A DNA stretch of 26,242 bases from contig MNCI01037504.1 in assembly GCA_015680685.1 (NCBI GenBank), positions 403,258 through 429,499 of the forward strand, given 5' to 3'. Source of the stretch: Gnetum montanum. Taxonomy: Eukaryota > Streptophyta > Gnetopsida > Gnetales > Gnetaceae. The position numbers and the translations under genes were made by a program. Under the pieces are notes generated by a model. The model searched no databases. It was not told the DNA's origin and saw only the letters and a list, made by a program, of their open reading frames with translations. This document shows positions 8,469-18,391 of the stretch, in pieces; position 1 is the first letter of the stretch; every line of letters starts with the position of its first letter.

Positions 8469-8870
8469 ATTTTTCCTCTTGAAGGAAAATCTGGTTTGAA
8501 GAATAGTCCATACCATTTTAGGAAATCAAGTTTGAAGAATACCACATGCTCATTGGCACCAAAGAAACTTTTCAATAAGAGTTGACTTGCTGAGTACATT
8601 TGCAAGATTTGGTTCAGTAGATATCTTATTCAGAAGAGTTCTTTTCTCTTTAATTTCCTTTTGTATATAGTGATACTATATTTCAATGTGCTTTGTTTGG
8701 GCATGAAAAGTTTGATTCTTGGATATGCTTATGGCACTTTGACTATCATAGCCAATATTAATCTGAGTCTAAGTGATGTCAAGTTCAGCTATTAACTTTT
8801 GAAGCCATATAGCCTCTCCACATGCCAAGTTAGCAACCACATATTTATCTTCAATGATAGACTAAGCAAC

Positions 8871-9255
8871 ACAAGATTGTTTCTAACTTTTCCAAGAAAA
8901 AACATCACTAAAAAGATTAAACACATATCTACTAGTAGATTTCCTACTTTCAATATCATCACTCCAATCTACATCAATGAAGTGATGAAGTCCATTGAAA
9001 TCAATTTTGTAATGAATCCCATAATTCATAGTACCACAAAGCTATTGAAACACTCATTTTATTACAACACAATGTTGTTTCCCTAGATTAGTCATACACT
9101 TATTAAGTTTTCCAATAATGTAAGCAATATTAGGTCTAGTAGAGATAATTACATACATGAAATTGCTGATAGCACTAGCATATAGACTTTTAACCATGAG
9201 CTCTTTTTCTTCTCTTACCTTTCAACATTATTTAATTGAAAGTTTAATAGCATTC
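8871..9255. repeat. Tandem duplication unit 1 (385 bp) in copia RNase H
   Basis: Anchors ACAAGATTGT (8871/9256), ACTAGTAGAT (8931/9316), CCCTAGATTA (9081/9466) and TAACCATGAG (9191/9576) all show an offset of exactly 385 bp. By eye the two units differ at roughly 30-35 positions, about 9%. This unit is the promoter-distal copy for the minus-strand element and is the more diverged of the two: the HCAAVK block reads HCVVIK. Confidence 0.9.
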
Positions 9256-9633
9256 ACAAGATTGTTTCTGACTTTTCCAAGAAGAAACATCTCCAAAAAG
9301 ATTAAACACATATCTACTAGTAGATTTCCTACTTTCAATATCATCACTCCAATATGCATCAATGAAGTCATGAAGTCCATTGGAATCATTTTTGTAACAA
9401 ATCTCATAATTCATAGCACCACAAAGATATTGAAACACTCATTTTACTGCAGCACAGTGTTGTTTCCCTAGATTAGTCATATACTTGCTAAGTTTTCCAA
9501 TAATGTGAGCAATATTAGGTCTAGTAGAGATAATTACATACATTAAATTGACAACAGCACTAGCATATAGAATTTTAACCATGAGCTACTTTTCTTCTCT
9601 TACCTTTCAACATTATTTAACTGAAAGTTTCAT
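9256..9633. repeat. Tandem duplication unit 2 in copia RNase H
   Basis: Partner of 8871-9255, with no gap between the units. It keeps more of the family consensus, including HCAAVK. Both units carry TGA where the family has Trp (VK-stop-VFQYL), so the stop is either older than the duplication or arose twice. 385 is not a multiple of three, so the duplication itself shifts the frame. Confidence 0.9.
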
Positions 9634-10499
9634 AAGGTGTAGTCACAACCTTGCAATCATGCATATTAAATATTTTAAAGATATTTTCAACATATGCAAA
9701 CTATCCAAGCCAAAGTCTTTTATTAGTCCTATCCCTTTCAATTTCTATGCCCCAAATTTTTTTTGGCAATACTAAGATCCTTCATCTCAAATTGAGAGTC
9801 TATATGAAGTTTTAACTCCTAAATATCATGTATTTTATTACCGACTATTAACATGTCATCAACATATAACACATTTTTCACTTGTAGTTTTAACATACAT
9901 AGAGGAGTTTTCTATACTTCTAATGAAGCCAAGATTTATCATGTGGACATTGAACTTTTTATTCCACATCCGTAGTGCTTGTTTAAGCCCATATAGTGAT
10001 TTTAATAATCAACACACCAAATGATATTTTCCTTTTATTTCATACCCTTTTGGTTGAAGGATATAGATTTCTTCCTTAAGATCATCATTGAGGAATGATA
10101 TTTTCATATACATTTGTTCAAGTTCAAGATCACAAACAATTGTAATGGAAAAAAATGATCTTATAAATGTTAATTTAACTATTGAAGAAAAAATTTCCTC
10201 ATAATCAATTCATTTTTTCTAAGAATATCCTTTAATGATGAGTCGATCTTTGAATTATTTTCCAAATTTTATCCTATACACCTATTTATTTCCAATGGAT
10301 TCCCTACTTGGTGGAAGTTTAGCCAATTCCCATATTTTATTCTTATGAATTGATGACATTTCAACATCCATTGCTTATTTCCATTCTATGTTTTGTGTGG
10401 ATAGACATGCCTCATCATATGTTTAAGGCTCATCATTTTTAGTAAACAATACATATTCCTCTAGATGTGATGGTAATTTTCATATACATGTTAAACATC

Positions 10500-11218
10500 T
10501 TAATTGATGAGACGCGGTTTGCACAGGCCGCGATATCGCGTCCCCCACGATATCGCGTACGCGATATCGCAATCTGCCACCATGTCTATAAATAAGAGGC
10601 GGCTCTCCATTATTCGGGATCCCAGTTTTAGAGTAGCGAAGCTCTGGCAGTTTCATCCCTCCAGAGTTAGATTTTTTCCCATGTCTGCCCACAGTGTGGT
10701 CAATGTAATTGTACGGGGTCTTTATTCGAGTGTGACATACTTGGACACGCACATGACCGGCAATAAAGATCAAGATTACTTCATCATTGTAGCATTCACT
10801 TAGTTTATTTATTTCTTATTTATTTCATGTTTTTTATTACTTTCATAGCGCGGTGTGAGTACAACTTGACTACGAGCATCTATGGGTGTGTACGGCTAGT
10901 TAAGGAATCGGTTGCTCGTCGCACTTAGGCTAGATTAGATTTTCTTACCCTTTTCCACTTAGCTTCGATTTAGTTAAATATTATTTTCCACTACCTTCAG
11001 GAGTAGCATTAGATTTAGGAACACATCATACACCTCATCTAGACTAAACCATACATGACATATGCAAAACTAGTCTAGATGGGAAGACAGCGAACTGTGA
11101 CCTAAGGCTAACTATCTAGGTGCCACAACTAGTCCATATGCGGAGTTCGACCGGATCGCGCGTGCGACGCTCGTTTCGTATGGTTGAGTGTAGGGGCACC
11201 TCGCCACTCATCATTAAT
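10500..11218 (+). repeat. Solo gypsy LTR (10505-11213) with 5-bp target-site duplication TTAAT
   Basis: TTAAT at 10500-10504 and 11214-11218 flanks a 709-bp unit that starts TGATGAG and ends CTCATCA. Copia coding sequence lies on both sides, so the insertion split the copia linker between integrase and RT. U3 has three CGATATCG palindromes (10531-10569), two of them forming one perfect 22-bp palindrome at 10548-10569. TATA box TATAAATA at 10587-10594; CAATAAAGATC near 10760 is the likely polyadenylation region. A perfect TSD and no internal region indicate LTR-LTR recombination that removed the body of the element. Confidence 0.95.
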
Positions 11219-12186
11219 GACATATCTTCATTGAAATAATTTTCTCCCTCTTCATGTTGTTCCTCATCATCTATCAAGCTATCATCATCTTGTTTGCTAG
11301 GGGCAATATCATCAACTAAGGGAGGATGATCCTTAGATATTTCATTATTAATTTCAACAAGCACATACATAGGAGTTACATCAATTGAATGAGTTTTAGT
11401 ATTTGAAGGTTCCTCCTTCATAGGTCAACATTTTTCTCTAAAGATAATATCTCAACTATAAATAACCCTTTTAGATTCTTGGTTATACAACTTATAAGCT
11501 TTGACACCTTTTTTTATAGCTAAGAAAAATACATTTGACAATATTAGAGTCTAATTTGGACTTGTCGAATTTTGGAACATGTACATAGGCTTCAAAACCA
11601 AAAATCTTGAAATAATTTAAATTAATAGATCTACCATTGCAAAATTCCTTTGGAATTTTTCCATCGAGAGTTGATGAAGGAGATCTATTGATAAGATAAC
11701 ATGCAGTCATTATTGCTTCACCCTAGAAATGCTTGTCAAGTTCAAATTCACTAAGTATATATTTGGTACATTTCATCAATGTTTGATTAAAGCACTATGC
11801 TACTCCATTTTGTTCAGGAGTTACTTGAATAGTCTTTTGCCTTTGAATACATTTTTCTTTACAGAAAGCATTAAATTCATTTGAGCAAAACTCACCACCA
11901 TTGTTAGTTCTTAGAATTTTGATAAATTTTTTTGAATAATTCTCAACAAGAGCTTTGAATTCTTTGAATTTTCCAAACACTTCGAACTTATGTTTTAATG
12001 AATAGATCCATCTCTTTCTAAAATAATCATCAATATAAGAAACATAATACATAGCATCTTCAAGAGAACTTGTTCTAATATCTTTAACTAGTTCACATAC
12101 ATCACTATGTATTATTTCTAATATTTGAAGAGATTTAGCATTACTTGTTTGAAATCTGTGATGCCTTTATTTACCATGTTGACACT
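11219..12186 (-). pseudogene. copia GAG-pre-integrase and integrase remnant
   Basis: From 12186 the minus strand reads CQHGK, then SLQILEIIHSDVCELV, the end of the GAG-pre-integrase zinc region and the start of the integrase core. The core continues YYVSYIDDYFRKRWIYSLKH, with FKEFKALVEN, ILRTNNGGEFCSNEFNAFC and TPEQNGVA. The second catalytic Asp (usually R-S-D-N-G) has become Asn in RTNNG. TACYLINRSPSSTLDGKIP and FGFEAYVHVPKFDKSKLD follow, then a variable acidic linker (SIDVTPMYV, DDDSLIDDEEQHEEGENY) that reaches the solo LTR. The role is insertion of element cDNA; this copy is dead. A at 12187 truncates the N-terminal side. Confidence 0.88.
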
Positions 12187-13083
12187 TGATGAGTGGCAAA
12201 GTACCCCTATGCTCAACCATACAAATCACGAAGCATTCACACACGATCTAGTAAAATTCCATGGACTCTACATTTTCCAATGCACTAGTTCTCTAGGAAG
12301 TGAACTTTACATTGAGGATGTTTGTGGTCTTCCCAACTACACTTGTGAAGCTTAAGGGTATGGTTTAAGTGTAATTGAGGCACATGATTTTTATCATTTT
12401 ATATTTTATGGTTTTGATGGTTGAAATAAACAAGATAGAGAATAAAGTAATTTAATATCTACTTTAATCTAATGGACTAACTATTGTTCAACTAGTCCTA
12501 ACATAAGTATCTAGTCCTACTTGCCGTACACATCCTAAACACATATAACATTGTTGGGTTACCAAGTGTTAAGCACTGCTAGGATTACCAAACATCATAT
12601 GCATGCTCAAAGTGGTCATCCTTATGTGTTTAGTTAATCATTATTTAGCTTCTCTCACTTAATTACTTAATTAGCTTAATTACTAAGGAAAATTGAATAA
12701 ATAGCTAAAAACATTAAATGCATGAATAAAACATTTAAGCTATCCAAAATGCTACAAGGTTTAACAAGAAGTTCATCTTTATTTTCGCGCACACTATTGT
12801 GCTCAAGTACAACAGTGCTCAAATAAAGATCCATACACTCAATGAATCCTGCTGTAGGCACTCAGAAAAATATTCTAAGTCTCAAATGTAAAAACTACAA
12901 GAGCTTCACTACAACTATGACAAGATTATTCCTAAACATAGTGGGTTGACATGTATTTAAAGGCAAGAACAGACCCTACGTCAATGGGGCGATGTCAACA
13001 CATCAAATGATGTGTCGACAGGGCATAGTTGATACAGCCTAATTTACGAGGCCTCGTCAACATGGCCAATCGACAACTCATTA
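12187..13083 (-). repeat. 3' LTR of element A (897 bp), GTCAAC/GTCGAC type
   Basis: Plus-strand edges are TGATGAG at 12187 and CTCATTA at 13077-13083, where one C-to-T change has altered the family CTCATCA. U5 (12187-12350) matches the other copies: GTACCCCTATGCTCAACC and ACACGATCTAGT. The U3 part (12968-13083) has no GATATC repeats. It carries GTCAAC, GTCGAC, GTTGAC-like motifs instead, including a 13-bp inverted repeat with a 2-nt loop at 12993-13020. The minus-strand TATA is weaker, TTTAAATACA near 12953-12962. Confidence 0.88.
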
Positions 13084-13125
13084 TACACCCATGACTGAAT
13101 GAAAGCTCATCCTCGAGTTCTTTAC
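13084..13125 (-). promoter_or_regulatory. Polypurine tract and pre-PPT block of element A
   Basis: Minus strand: AACTCGAGGATGAGCTTTCA, then CAGTCATGGGTGTA ending at the LTR edge. One G of the family GGGGG tract is T. Same block and position as in elements B and C. Confidence 0.7.
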
Positions 13126-13305
13126 AAAATTGGGAAGGTATGGGATTATTGACTAGCACATAACACAACAAGACTACATGACAAAACTAAGTGCCTAGGT
13201 GTACGGATCAACAAAATTACAATTGTGGTCTTCGTGACACAAAATTAAACACCAAAAAAAAATTGGACAACACGTCCTCTGATGGCATGAAGACAATTGA
13301 AAAGA

Positions 13306-16300
13306 TCACATGGTCCTAGGTGGTGGAGGCTCTTGAAGCTCCAATGAACCTTCTCCAGCTTCAGGCACATGTAGCGATTAAGATTGTTGTGGCAATTCAA
13401 CTACTATTACAACCTTTAACAGTAGACAAAAAACATCCATCAATGCTTTCATTTTCTCCTCCTTACTCTTGGAATCATGCATGGTCCATGTAGCTTCACC
13501 AATGTGGGTTGGAATGGGCACATCCCAAGTATAGGAAATTGCTAGGAATAACTCATTAGCATTGATGAACTAGGTAACAAATTGTTTGTGCTTGATGTCG
13601 AACACCCTGACTACATTTTGCAACTCATGGTAAATATTCATTCTCTTAGCCAGGTTCTTAGTAGTTGATTGTTGATCAGTGAATCATGCCTTGAGAACTT
13701 CAAATTTAGCATTTGTCATCTCAAGCTTTTGCTTGGTGTCCTTATGGTGCTTCAACTCAACCTTGTACAACAAGTACAAGCTGGCCACTTGTTTTTCAAG
13801 TTCTAACCATGACCATCTGGTAGTTAGTATTTTTAGATTTTCATATTAGAGATTAGCCAATTCCATATATTCTATCATTTCTTTAATTTGCAAATCCTTC
13901 ATGTGGATCTCTAATTTATTATAGGCATCTATCCCATCAATGATAGAATGCCATACCTCTCTTCCTTGTTGGAGTTGTTGGAGGGCCTCATTTACTTTTG
14001 CCTTAGCCACTTGGATATTGATGAGTAGCTAGGGTACCCCTACGCCCAACCATATGAATACGATATTTCACGTGTGATCTGATCGAACTTCAAGGATTAA
14101 GTGCTTATGTGCTTACACAAAACAAGGATGAGTTATGTGATCATTGTCTTCCCAAGCTCACTTGTAAGGCATAATTGTATGGTTAAGTAAACTCGAGGTA
14201 TGTGATTTTTATTGTTTTATGTTTTATGTTTTTGATGCTTAAAAGAGAGAAATGAAGTAATTTAATAACTAATTTGATTTAACTAGTTAACTATTCTCTA
14301 ACTAGTCCTAACACCAGCATTCTTCCCCACTCTTAGGACTCATCTTGAACCAATGTAACACTACTAAGATTACCAAACACTAGTCGTTACTGGGTTACCA
14401 AGTGTTCCACGCATGGTCGAAGTGGTCATGCTGAGTGTGCTAATTCATTGGTAATTAACAATTCAATAGAAATAACATTGATTAACTAATGAGAGTATCA
14501 AAAAACAGTAAATAACATTAAAGGAAATAATTAAGCTATTCTAAATGTTGCAAGGTTTATGACAAAGTTCATCTTTATTTCCAGACATAAGGTGTGCTCA
14601 AGTACACAATGCTCGAATAAAGATGCGTTCACTTTATGACTTCTCTTGCGGGCACTCAGAAATAATTCTAACTTTGGAATAGAAAAACTGCAAGAATTCA
14701 GCTAAGGGACTAAAAACTAATGCAAAACCAAGTGCCCTTATCTCTTATTTATAGGCAACAAGACAAGTTCTGACATAGCATGTCCGATATCGCTTCGGCA
14801 TCTATGATATTGTGTATCCAATATCGAGGGCCCGATATCGAGTGTCCGATATTAAAGCTCATCAAATATGCTTCTCATTCACCTCTTTCTATAGGCCAAC
14901 TTGGTCTCTATAGTGATTCTTGACACTCTCAAATTTGAGAACCTCATTTTGCTAGGTGGTAATTTTAATGGCAAATTTTTGATGTAAGACACGAACTTCC
15001 CCCATAGATAAATTGTGATTCTTTGCTATCAATTTCCTCAATTCTATGTTTGCTCTAGCTAGCTGCCCTTGCTATTTATGGATGAATTCTTGCATTTATT
15101 GTTTTTGTGCATCAACATTTCACAGATAATGATTTTCTGTGATTAGTGTTTTATTTTCCTGACGCATCTAAACCAAGTCCTTTTGAACTGAATAGGTCTT
15201 TTCTTCGGCTACGAACTGGTTAAAGATAGATGTTACCATTCCCTTCTCAACTTATTTTAATCATTCTTGAAGCTGCTGAAAAGTTTCATCTCTAGTTATT
15301 GCTGGGTCGAGGAGTGCAAGGTTAGCAAAGAGGGCACATAATTTAGTAGCCTCCACAACCAAGCATTGGTTTTTTGCTTAAGTCATTTCAAGTTTCCCTT
15401 CTAGGATGATACATTTTCCCTTTGTATCGAGCATCTTTGATTGGGTTATAGTAATGTTATTCAAAAAATCAAAGATGTTCAAAATTGGTTGCCTGGTCCC
15501 CACCAGTTACTTTAGCAACTTTTCATGCTAGGCTGCATTCAATCTTTCATTGAAAGATCCTATGGACATCTACACATCTCGAAGTGCAAAAATGTCTAGT
15601 ACAGACATCGTAGGTGCATTTATTGCCTCAGTGATTTGATCAGCAATCACTTCTATAGTTGTCTCCTACCCTTGGTGCTACATCACTAGTACAATTGCCT
15701 CCTCTCCCTCCTCCAAGTGCAATGAAAAGGAGGCAACATTCACAGAGTTTTTTGGGAATAAATGGTGTTGAGAAAGAGAAATCGTTACCTCTCAAGCATT
15801 GGGATTTGATCTTGTGGGTAGCTATGTTTGTTGGGCTGAAAATAGTGGTTCACCTCCCTCCATTTGACCAATTGTTTAAGCCAATTCATTAAGGTGACTC
15901 ATTGTAGGTCGATACATAGATGGATCTCCACCATTCATTCCTGCTTGTTGCTCCTATTGTTACAAGAGCTAGTCTTGGATTTTCTCAAGAACTCAATGGC
16001 AGTGTAGGATTTCGGCATTGTTTCCTGAGCAGGTGGTGGAGATGGTGGTTGCTACTCCTCTTCTTTAGACATAGCATGCATCTTGTCCTTCATCATTTTG
16101 GTCAAAGATGTAATGGAAGTATACTTGATTATGTCATTTGCGTAGTGAACTATCCCTACCCTTTTGCTAATTTTTTTGATAAGGCATGGAAAGGACAAGG
16201 TTTTCCTTCCACATTCATTTTCTTTGAAACATTTTTCTATCTCTAGATAGCTTAATTGTAGAAGGTTTGCTGGAAATTTATTACTTAGAGCAACACATGC

Positions 16301-17003
16301 TTAGGTGAAGAAGGCAATCACCTTATTAGGCCTCACCATCAGGTTGAGGTGATAGGCTATTATCTTAAAGTATATGCACTCCACAAGTGTGAGCACACCA
16401 AACTTCTTGTGGTCAACCCCGTACCATCATTGAGTCCACTCCTTTTTTACCTTTGGATTAGCTTGTGTAGATAGCTTTATCAATCATGCTCTAGAATCAA
16501 GCAACCCAAGAGCCTGAGTAATGGCTTCAACCTAGTAGAACACCTAAATGTCCTGGATCTTCATAGTGGAACTTGCCCTTTTATTATTCTAGAAGAGGTA
16601 CATCTCTCCCATGTACTACTCTCCAATAGAAGTGATGATTAGCCACATAGGAGAGGTTTGCAATTGTGTATTTACCTCTACTAAAGCATGCTTTAAGAAT
16701 GGCCCAAAGTTTAGTTCTTACATCACAAGGTCTGATTGTGTTGAGGCAGGCTTATGTTAATGTAACTTCAAGTCTTTGTACAAGCCCTGGTGCCTCCCCT
16801 TGCTATGATTAGTCTATTGTAGCCTCTTCCTCAAGAATCTATTGAACAAACTCCACTTTGAGCTCCTCTCGAAGAGGTCCCTTTGCATGGGTTTCTTCTA
16901 CCTATTCTTGGGCTTATTCTTATTGGTCCCTTCTAACTCTAGGTCGTTTCTCCCTTTGTTGATATCGTCCTTCCTCCTGTAGTTGTTTTGGTCTTTGTGC
17001 CAT
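13306..17003 (-). pseudogene. Long 3' ORF of element A, coiled-coil rich, interrupted by a solo LTR
   Basis: ATG at 17003-17001 directly follows a splice acceptor; TGA at 13308-13306. Removing the solo LTR and one TSD copy (851 bp) leaves 2847 nt, exactly 949 codons. The N-terminus is basic and Gln/Glu-rich (MAQRPKQLQEEGRYQQREKR). A segment at about 16720-16480 (ELNFGPFLKHAL, YMGEMYLF) aligns with the folded-looking domain of the shorter element C ORF but reads in another frame, so small compensating indels exist. The C-terminal half is heptad-like (KVNEALQQLQQ, LVVEATKLCALFANL, ARANIELRKLIA) with a proline-rich end (EPPPPR). The frame resumes across the solo LTR. It sits where Athila elements have an env-like ORF, but no signal peptide or fusion-type segment is seen. 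Function unknown. The domain may belong to the Pfam 'putative plant transposon protein' group; that is inference. Confidence 0.7.
14019..14864 (-). repeat. Solo LTR (846 bp) inside the 3' ORF of element A
   Basis: TGATGAG at 14019 and CTCATCA at 14858-14864 bound the unit. Flanking 5-mers are GATAT (14014-14018) and AATAT (14865-14869), a TSD with one mismatch. Host coding sequence reads on in frame from KEVNEKHI on one side to QVAKAKVNEALQQ on the other. U3 (14780-14850) has five GATATC/GATATT/AATATC motifs. TATA box on the minus strand at 14753-14746 (TATAAATA). Confidence 0.9.
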
Positions 17004-17033
17004 CTGTAATCACAACATGACCATAGGTTAGTA
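17004..17033 (-). promoter_or_regulatory. Branch point and 3' splice site before the 3' ORF of element A
   Basis: Minus strand: TACTAAC (17033-17027), a textbook branch sequence, then CTATGGTCATGTTGTGATTA and CAG abutting the ATG. Branch A (17028) to the final G (17004) is 24 nt. Confidence 0.6.
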
Positions 17034-17490
17034 ATTATTGTGTAATGTAAAACTATTTGGATACCTTATCTCATTAGGAAGGTTACACCTAGCTAAGTTG
17101 TAATTATGGATGATTTGATCAATTTTAATCATTAGTTGATTTGTATCTTAATATTAATAAGTGATTATAGTCATATCAAAGGATGTTGGAAGGGTCAAAC
17201 TCTCAAGAATTAATAGTTTAATATCATTATATTCATTAACCCTTGGGGGAGTCAGAAAAAGTTTCAAAAAATTCCTATTAGAAACCTTAAGGTTTGCAAC
17301 CCTAATGACAAAGAGCTTACCTCCAGTAGCTACAGGATTGAAGAACAAAGTGATTTGGACAAACGGTCTAAAAGTTATGGGCTTTGGAAGGTTCTGGGCT
17401 TTAAAAAATGATAAATACTTCTCTCTTGTTGTGAAGAAAATGATAAAAAGTTTCAAAGTATTCAAATGTATTGATTGAGTTTTTGTGTTA

Positions 17491-17575
17491 TGTCAATGGG
17501 GCCTCGTTGACAAGGCCCCATCGACAAGGTTGGCTACATCAACTAGACCTAGTTGACGTAGCTGTTGACCACTAT
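17491..17575. promoter_or_regulatory. Internal palindrome cluster of element A, same motif type as its LTR
   Basis: TGTCAATGGGGCCT (17491-17504) and AGGCCCCATCGACA (17513-17526) form an inverted repeat with 14-bp arms (one mismatch) around CGTTGACA. Further motifs are CATCAAC, AGTTGACG and TGTTGACC up to 17570. GCCCCATTGAC (minus) is shared exactly with the U3 of the element A LTR. It lies about 490-570 nt upstream of the 3' ORF ATG. Confidence 0.55.
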
Positions 17576-18163
17576 TGGCTTTGGGAAACTTTGAAAGTTT
17601 AAGGAATTTTTGAGTAAAATGGGAGACAAATGGAAACCCAAAAGCTACAAACATGATGAAAATGGTAGAAGAGGGTTTTGGAGTTTAGAAAATTTAAAAA
17701 ATTAAGAAAATGGTTGGAGAATGAAGTTTATGAAAATTTAAGGAGCACAGAGTTGGATGCACAATGGGGCACATGAAAGATATGATTACGACAATGTCTA
17801 AGGTAAGGCGCTTAACTATCTAAGCCAAGAGATATGCAAGTGGGTCCTCCCCATAGTAGGCACATGCCCATTTTGCCCTTGCATAACCTTAAGTAAGGAG
17901 TTTGCTAGGCCCACAGTCGATTAATGGTTATAAAAAGTTAAGGAACAACTAAGAAGAATTTATCCAAGAATTCCAACACATCAAACTAAGACATCAAGCA
18001 CAACATGGAAACTAGTAGTGAGGTGAGTTATGGGTAACATAGATGGATGATCGAGAAGGTGGGATGGAATCTTGAATTAAGGTCATAAAAGGTTCCTTGG
18101 GGAGTTTTTGTTTAAAATAACCTGAGAAGATCCATCCTTAGTCTATATCAAAACCAACTGCTT

Positions 18164-18391
18164 CTAGTGACTTTGCATCTTCACTCCAAGATGGATCCAC
18201 CCCCTCGAGACACAAGAGTGCTTCCACAAAACAACCATCATTTCATAAAGAGAAGAAAAGAGAAGTAGGAAGTGAGAGAGGGCCTTAGTTAGAAGGGACC
18301 TTCGGGCAAGGGTAACATGTCTTTCTAGTCCTATAACTAGTGCTTGTAGCCTGTTTATTTGTCTAAGGGGTTTTCTTTGAATTGCGATCAT
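18164..18391 (-). pseudogene. Conserved hydrophobic reading-frame segment in element A
   Basis: ATG-started 75-codon frame: MIAIQRKPLRQINRLQALVI, then SLLTKALSHFLLLFSSLYEM and MMVVLWKH. It is homologous in the same frame to element B 2170-2373. The upstream DNA is also alike (an A tract followed by ATTCAAAG and CCCCT). Translation is unproven, and it lies inside the presumed intron. Confidence 0.35.

Larger units (their letters stand above)
8469..10499 (-). pseudogene. copia reverse transcriptase and RNase H remnant
   Basis: From 10400 downwards the frame reads AMDVEMSSIHKNKIWEL and later YMKISFLNDDL and QPKGYEIKGK, the RT N-terminal and middle blocks. The catalytic YVDD motif is intact at 9855-9866 within LYVDDMLIVG. 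RNase H follows: RPNIAHIIGKLSKYM, then WSDDIESRKSTSRYVFNLFG, which corresponds to the usual ADWAGDxxTRKSTSGYVF. The frame closes with EAIWLQKLIAEL, AQTKHIEIQYHYI and the STE-terminal block. It would convert element RNA to DNA. Numerous stops and frame changes are present. The RNase H segment is present twice (see the tandem duplication), and the second half of the upstream linker is displaced by the solo LTR. Confidence 0.85.
8193..12186 (-). mobile_element. Ty1/copia element, 3' two-thirds, decayed
   Basis: Read on the minus strand: GAG-pre-integrase linker, integrase, a Ser/Asp/Glu-rich linker, RT and RNase H, ending in a possible LTR. Integrase before RT is the copia order. The 5' part (LTR, gag, protease) is cut off at 12186, where gypsy element A is inserted in the same orientation; the remainder should lie beyond A, outside the window. 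A solo LTR (10505-11213) interrupts the linker, and a 385-bp tandem duplication lies in the RNase H region. Many stops make it non-functional. Confidence 0.85.

Noticed and set aside
10531-10570. GATATC repeats as a CRISPR-like or satellite array
   Set aside because: Units are too short and irregular, lie in a defined U3 position before a TATA box, and the genome is a plant's.
10480-10803. Overlapping frames on both strands across the GATATC region
   Set aside because: They lie inside a solo LTR; the palindromes and GC-rich U3 create open frames on both strands by chance.
15659-16246. Plus-strand frames of 77 and 108 codons
   Set aside because: Antisense to the coiled-coil 3' ORF of element A, which reads coherently on the minus strand.
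13306-17003. 3' ORF as a true envelope gene
   Set aside because: Position fits env-like ORFs of Athila elements, but no signal peptide, membrane anchor or fusion-like segment is seen; it is coiled coil and Gln/Glu-rich.
17154-17478. Two frames of about 104 codons on opposite strands
   Set aside because: Mirror frames in low-stop AT-rich intron-like sequence; no domain, and no counterpart in elements B or C.
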